From positions 1-5,968 of the forward strand of contig USHZ01000118.1 in assembly GCA_900554595.1 (NCBI GenBank): a DNA stretch of 5,968 nucleotides. Direction: 5' to 3'. Position 1 is the first letter of the stretch, and each line of letters starts with the position of its first letter. This document shows positions 4,013-5,968 of the stretch, piece by piece. Under the pieces are notes generated by a model. The model was given only the letters and a program-made list of their open reading frames with translations. It searched no databases and was not told the DNA's origin. The position numbers and the translations under genes were made by a program. Origin of the DNA: an uncultured Collinsella sp. GTDB lineage: Bacteria; Actinomycetota; Coriobacteriia; Coriobacteriales; Coriobacteriaceae.

Positions 4013-5968
4013 TTACCGGCTAAAGACCTCTTCGGCGATGCGTGCGCTCTCGGCGGCGTCCTTGGCGTAGTAGTCTGCGCCAATCTGCTTGGCGTATTCG
4101 GGGGTGAGCACGGCGCCGCCCACGATGATCTTGACGCCCGGGATCTCGGCATGGAGCAGCTTGATGGTCTCCTCCATGGCGACGACCGTGGTGGTCATAA
4201 GCGCCGAGAGGCCGACGAGCTTAATGTCGCGCTCCTTGACGGTCTTGAGCACCTCTTGCGGGTCGACGTCGCGACCCAGATCAAAGACGGTATAGCCGTA
4301 GTTATCGAGCAGCATCTTGACGATGTTTTTACCGATGTCGTGGATATCGCCCTTGACGGTGGCCACGCAGATCTTGCCCTTGTCGGCAATCTCGCCGGCA
4401 GGCATCATGCGTTTGATGGTATCGAAGCCCACGCGCGCGGCCTCGGCTGAGGCCATGAGCTGCGGCAAGAAGAACTTGCCCTGGTCAAAGAGGACTCCGA
4501 CCTCGTCGAGGGCGGGGATAAAGTGGTTGTTGATGAGGTCCATGGCGTCGTGATCTGCCAGCAGACGCTCGGTCTCGGCCGCGATTTCGCCCTTGCGGCC
4601 CGAGACGACCATGTGGCGGATGGGGTCGTCATCGGCGCTTGCGGTGGTGCTTGCGGCAGGTGCGGCATCGCTCGATGCTGACTGGGCGGCCGCCGGGTTG
4701 GCGGCAATCTTGTACGGGTCGGTCCAGCCGGCGTAGCGCTCGATGTATCCGGTCGAGCCCTCGTCCTCGACGCTCAGCACGCGATAGCTGTAGACGGTAT
4801 CCATAAAGCGCTTGGAACCTGGGTTCATGATGGGGGCGTCCAGGCCCGCGCCGAAGGCGGCAGCCAAAAAGACCGAGCCCAGCAGCGGGCGGGCAGGCAG
4901 GCCAAAGCTGATGTTCGACACGCCGAGTGCGCATTTGACGCCCAGGCGCTCCTTGCACATAGACATGGCACGTAGGATCTGCTCAGCCTGGCGCTGGTTG
5001 GTCGAGGCGGTCATGACCAGGCAGTCGATGAGGATACGGTCCGGGCCGATGCCGTAACGGGCGGCTTCGGCCACGATGCGCTCGGCGATGGCGAAGCGAG
5101 CCTCGGCGGTATCGGGGATGCCGCCCTCGTCAAGCGTGAGGCCGACGACGTTGGTGCCATAGTGGGCGACCAGCGGGAAGATCTCGTCCATGATCTGCTG
5201 CTTGCCGTTAACCGAGTTGATGATGGGCTTGCCGGCGTAACGGCGCACGGCGGCCTCGACGGCGGCGGGGTCGGTGGAGTCGATCTGCAGCGGCAGCAGC
5301 GTGGAGCCTTGGAGCTGCTCGGTCGCTTGCTGGATGACCTTGACCTCATCGATCTCGGGCAGGCCCACGTTGACGTCTAGGATGTCGGCACCCTGCTCTT
5401 GCTGGCTGATGCCCTGGCTCACGACGTAGTCCAGGTCGCCGTCGCGTAGGGCCTGCTGCAGGCGCTTTTTGCCGGTGGGGTTGATGCGCTCGCCGATGAC
5501 GGCGATCTTGTGGCCATCGCAGGGAAGGTTCACGACCGTCTGGGCGCTCGTGACCGACATACTGGGCTTGCGATGGCGTGGGCTGGGCGTGTGGTTGTCG
5601 ATAAGCGTGCGTAGAGCCGCCATGTGCGCCGGTGTGGTGCCACAGCAACCGCCCACGACGCTCACGCCGTCCTCGATCATGCCGGCGACGGCCTCGGCGT
5701 ACTCGGGTGCCTGGATATCAAAGACGGTATTGCCGTCATCGTCCACGCGGGGCAGTCCCGCATTGGCCTGCACCATAATGGGCTTGTCGGTGACGGTGAG
5801 CATACGCGCGGCGAGTCCTCGGAGCTCGGCCGGGCCCTGGCTGCAGTTGATGCCCAGGACGTCGGCGCCGATGGCGTCGAGGGTGATGGCAGCGACCTCG
5901 GGGCTCGTGCCCAAGAAGGTGCGGCCGTCTTCCTCAAAGGTCATGGTGGCAAAGACGGGCAGGTCGGA
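4013..5968 (-). CDS. metH: cobalamin-dependent methionine synthase, 5' end outside window
   Basis: The last 651 residues of a B12-dependent methionine synthase are present. It transfers a methyl group from methyltetrahydrofolate to homocysteine through cobalamin, in the cytoplasm. Order of parts: the end of the homocysteine-binding barrel, with zinc-ligand cysteines in GINCSQGP (codon 5843-5845) and GGCCGTTP (codons 5642-5647); the pterin-binding barrel from IAVIGERINPTGKK (near 5515) to about 4740, with LQIDSTDP, INSVNG and VSNISFGLP; an Ala/Ser/Thr-rich linker (about 4700-4625); the helical cap domain, with FFLPQLMASAEA; and the cobalamin domain with GDIHDIGKN, whose His codon (4340-4342) is the lower cobalt ligand, then LVGLSALMTTT and IIVGGAVL. 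The protein stops after the B12 domain, so the C-terminal SAM-binding reactivation domain of E. coli MetH is absent, as in many anaerobes. The ATG at 5944 is internal: SDLPVFAT precedes it in frame and matches the family. All visible active-site residues are intact. Confidence 0.95.
   Translation of the reverse strand, partial: SDLPVFATMTFEEDGRTFLGTSPEVAAITLDAIGADVLGINCSQGPAELRGLAARMLTVTDKPIMVQANAGLPRVDDDGNTVFDIQAPEYAEAVAGMIEDGVSVVGGCCGTTPAHMAALRTLIDNHTPSPRHRKPSMSVTSAQTVVNLPCDGHKIAVIGERINPTGKKRLQQALRDGDLDYVVSQGISQQEQGADILDVNVGLPEIDEVKVIQQATEQLQGSTLLPLQIDSTDPAAVEAAVRRYAGKPIINSVNGKQQIMDEIFPLVAHYGTNVVGLTLDEGGIPDTAEARFAIAERIVAEAARYGIGPDRILIDCLVMTASTNQRQAEQILRAMSMCKERLGVKCALGVSNISFGLPARPLLGSVFLAAAFGAGLDAPIMNPGSKRFMDTVYSYRVLSVEDEGSTGYIERYAGWTDPYKIAANPAAAQSASSDAAPAASTTASADDDPIRHMVVSGRKGEIAAETERLLADHDAMDLINNHFIPALDEVGVLFDQGKFFLPQLMASAEAARVGFDTIKRMMPAGEIADKGKICVATVKGDIHDIGKNIVKMLLDNYGYTVFDLGRDVDPQEVLKTVKERDIKLVGLSALMTTTVVAMEETIKLLHAEIPGVKIIVGGAVLTPEYAKQIGADYYAKDAAESARIAEEVFSR

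Noticed and set aside
2585..4450. 621-codon open frame on the plus strand across the UPF0210 and metH genes
   Set aside because: It is a shadow frame antisense to two clearly recognised proteins, and it crosses their intergenic hairpin. Its translation is low-complexity, rich in Gly, Asp, Ala and His, with no domain.
5942..5944. ATG at 5944 as the start of metH
   Set aside because: In-frame SDLPVFAT before it continues the homocysteine-binding barrel, and more than half of that domain would be missing; the gene runs off the window.

Overview
The window looks like chromosomal DNA from a high-GC anaerobe. Codon choice and the combination of an actinobacterial-type BTAD regulator, a UPF0210 protein and a cobalamin methionine synthase without a reactivation domain suggest a gut Coriobacteriia such as Collinsella. 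That assignment comes from family recognition, not a search. No tRNA, rRNA, CRISPR array, transposase or phage gene was seen.

Layout: a plus-strand BTAD-family transcriptional regulator (2-784) enters from the left edge without its start. It converges on four minus-strand genes, listed here in transcription order from the right edge: a methionine synthase (metH, 5968-4013, 5' end outside the window), a UPF0210/DUF711 'PFL family' protein (3904-2540), a class I SAM-dependent methyltransferase of unknown substrate (2223-1336), and a YhbY-type RNA-binding protein (1153-854). A rho-independent terminator for yhbY (783-814) has its U-tract inside the end of the regulator gene.

Two start codons are corrected. 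The methyltransferase most likely starts at a GTG at 2223 behind a perfect AGGAGG, not at the ATG at 2283. The UPF0210 protein starts at 3904, not 3961.

The most unusual stretch is the 316-base gap 2224-2539 between the UPF0210 and methyltransferase genes. It holds a near-perfect 32-bp inverted repeat around a smaller palindrome (2389-2523), two overlapping hairpins that cannot form together (2318-2356), and a terminator-shaped hairpin with six U residues (2243-2274) that ends 6 bases before the methyltransferase Shine-Dalgarno. It could be a terminator plus a dispersed repeat, or a structured attenuating leader. The first 40% of the methyltransferase also differs strongly from the rest in codon use.

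Metabolically, metH makes methionine, the precursor of SAM, and a SAM-dependent methyltransferase lies downstream on the same strand. A functional link is only an inference, and the palindromes between the genes argue against one simple operon.
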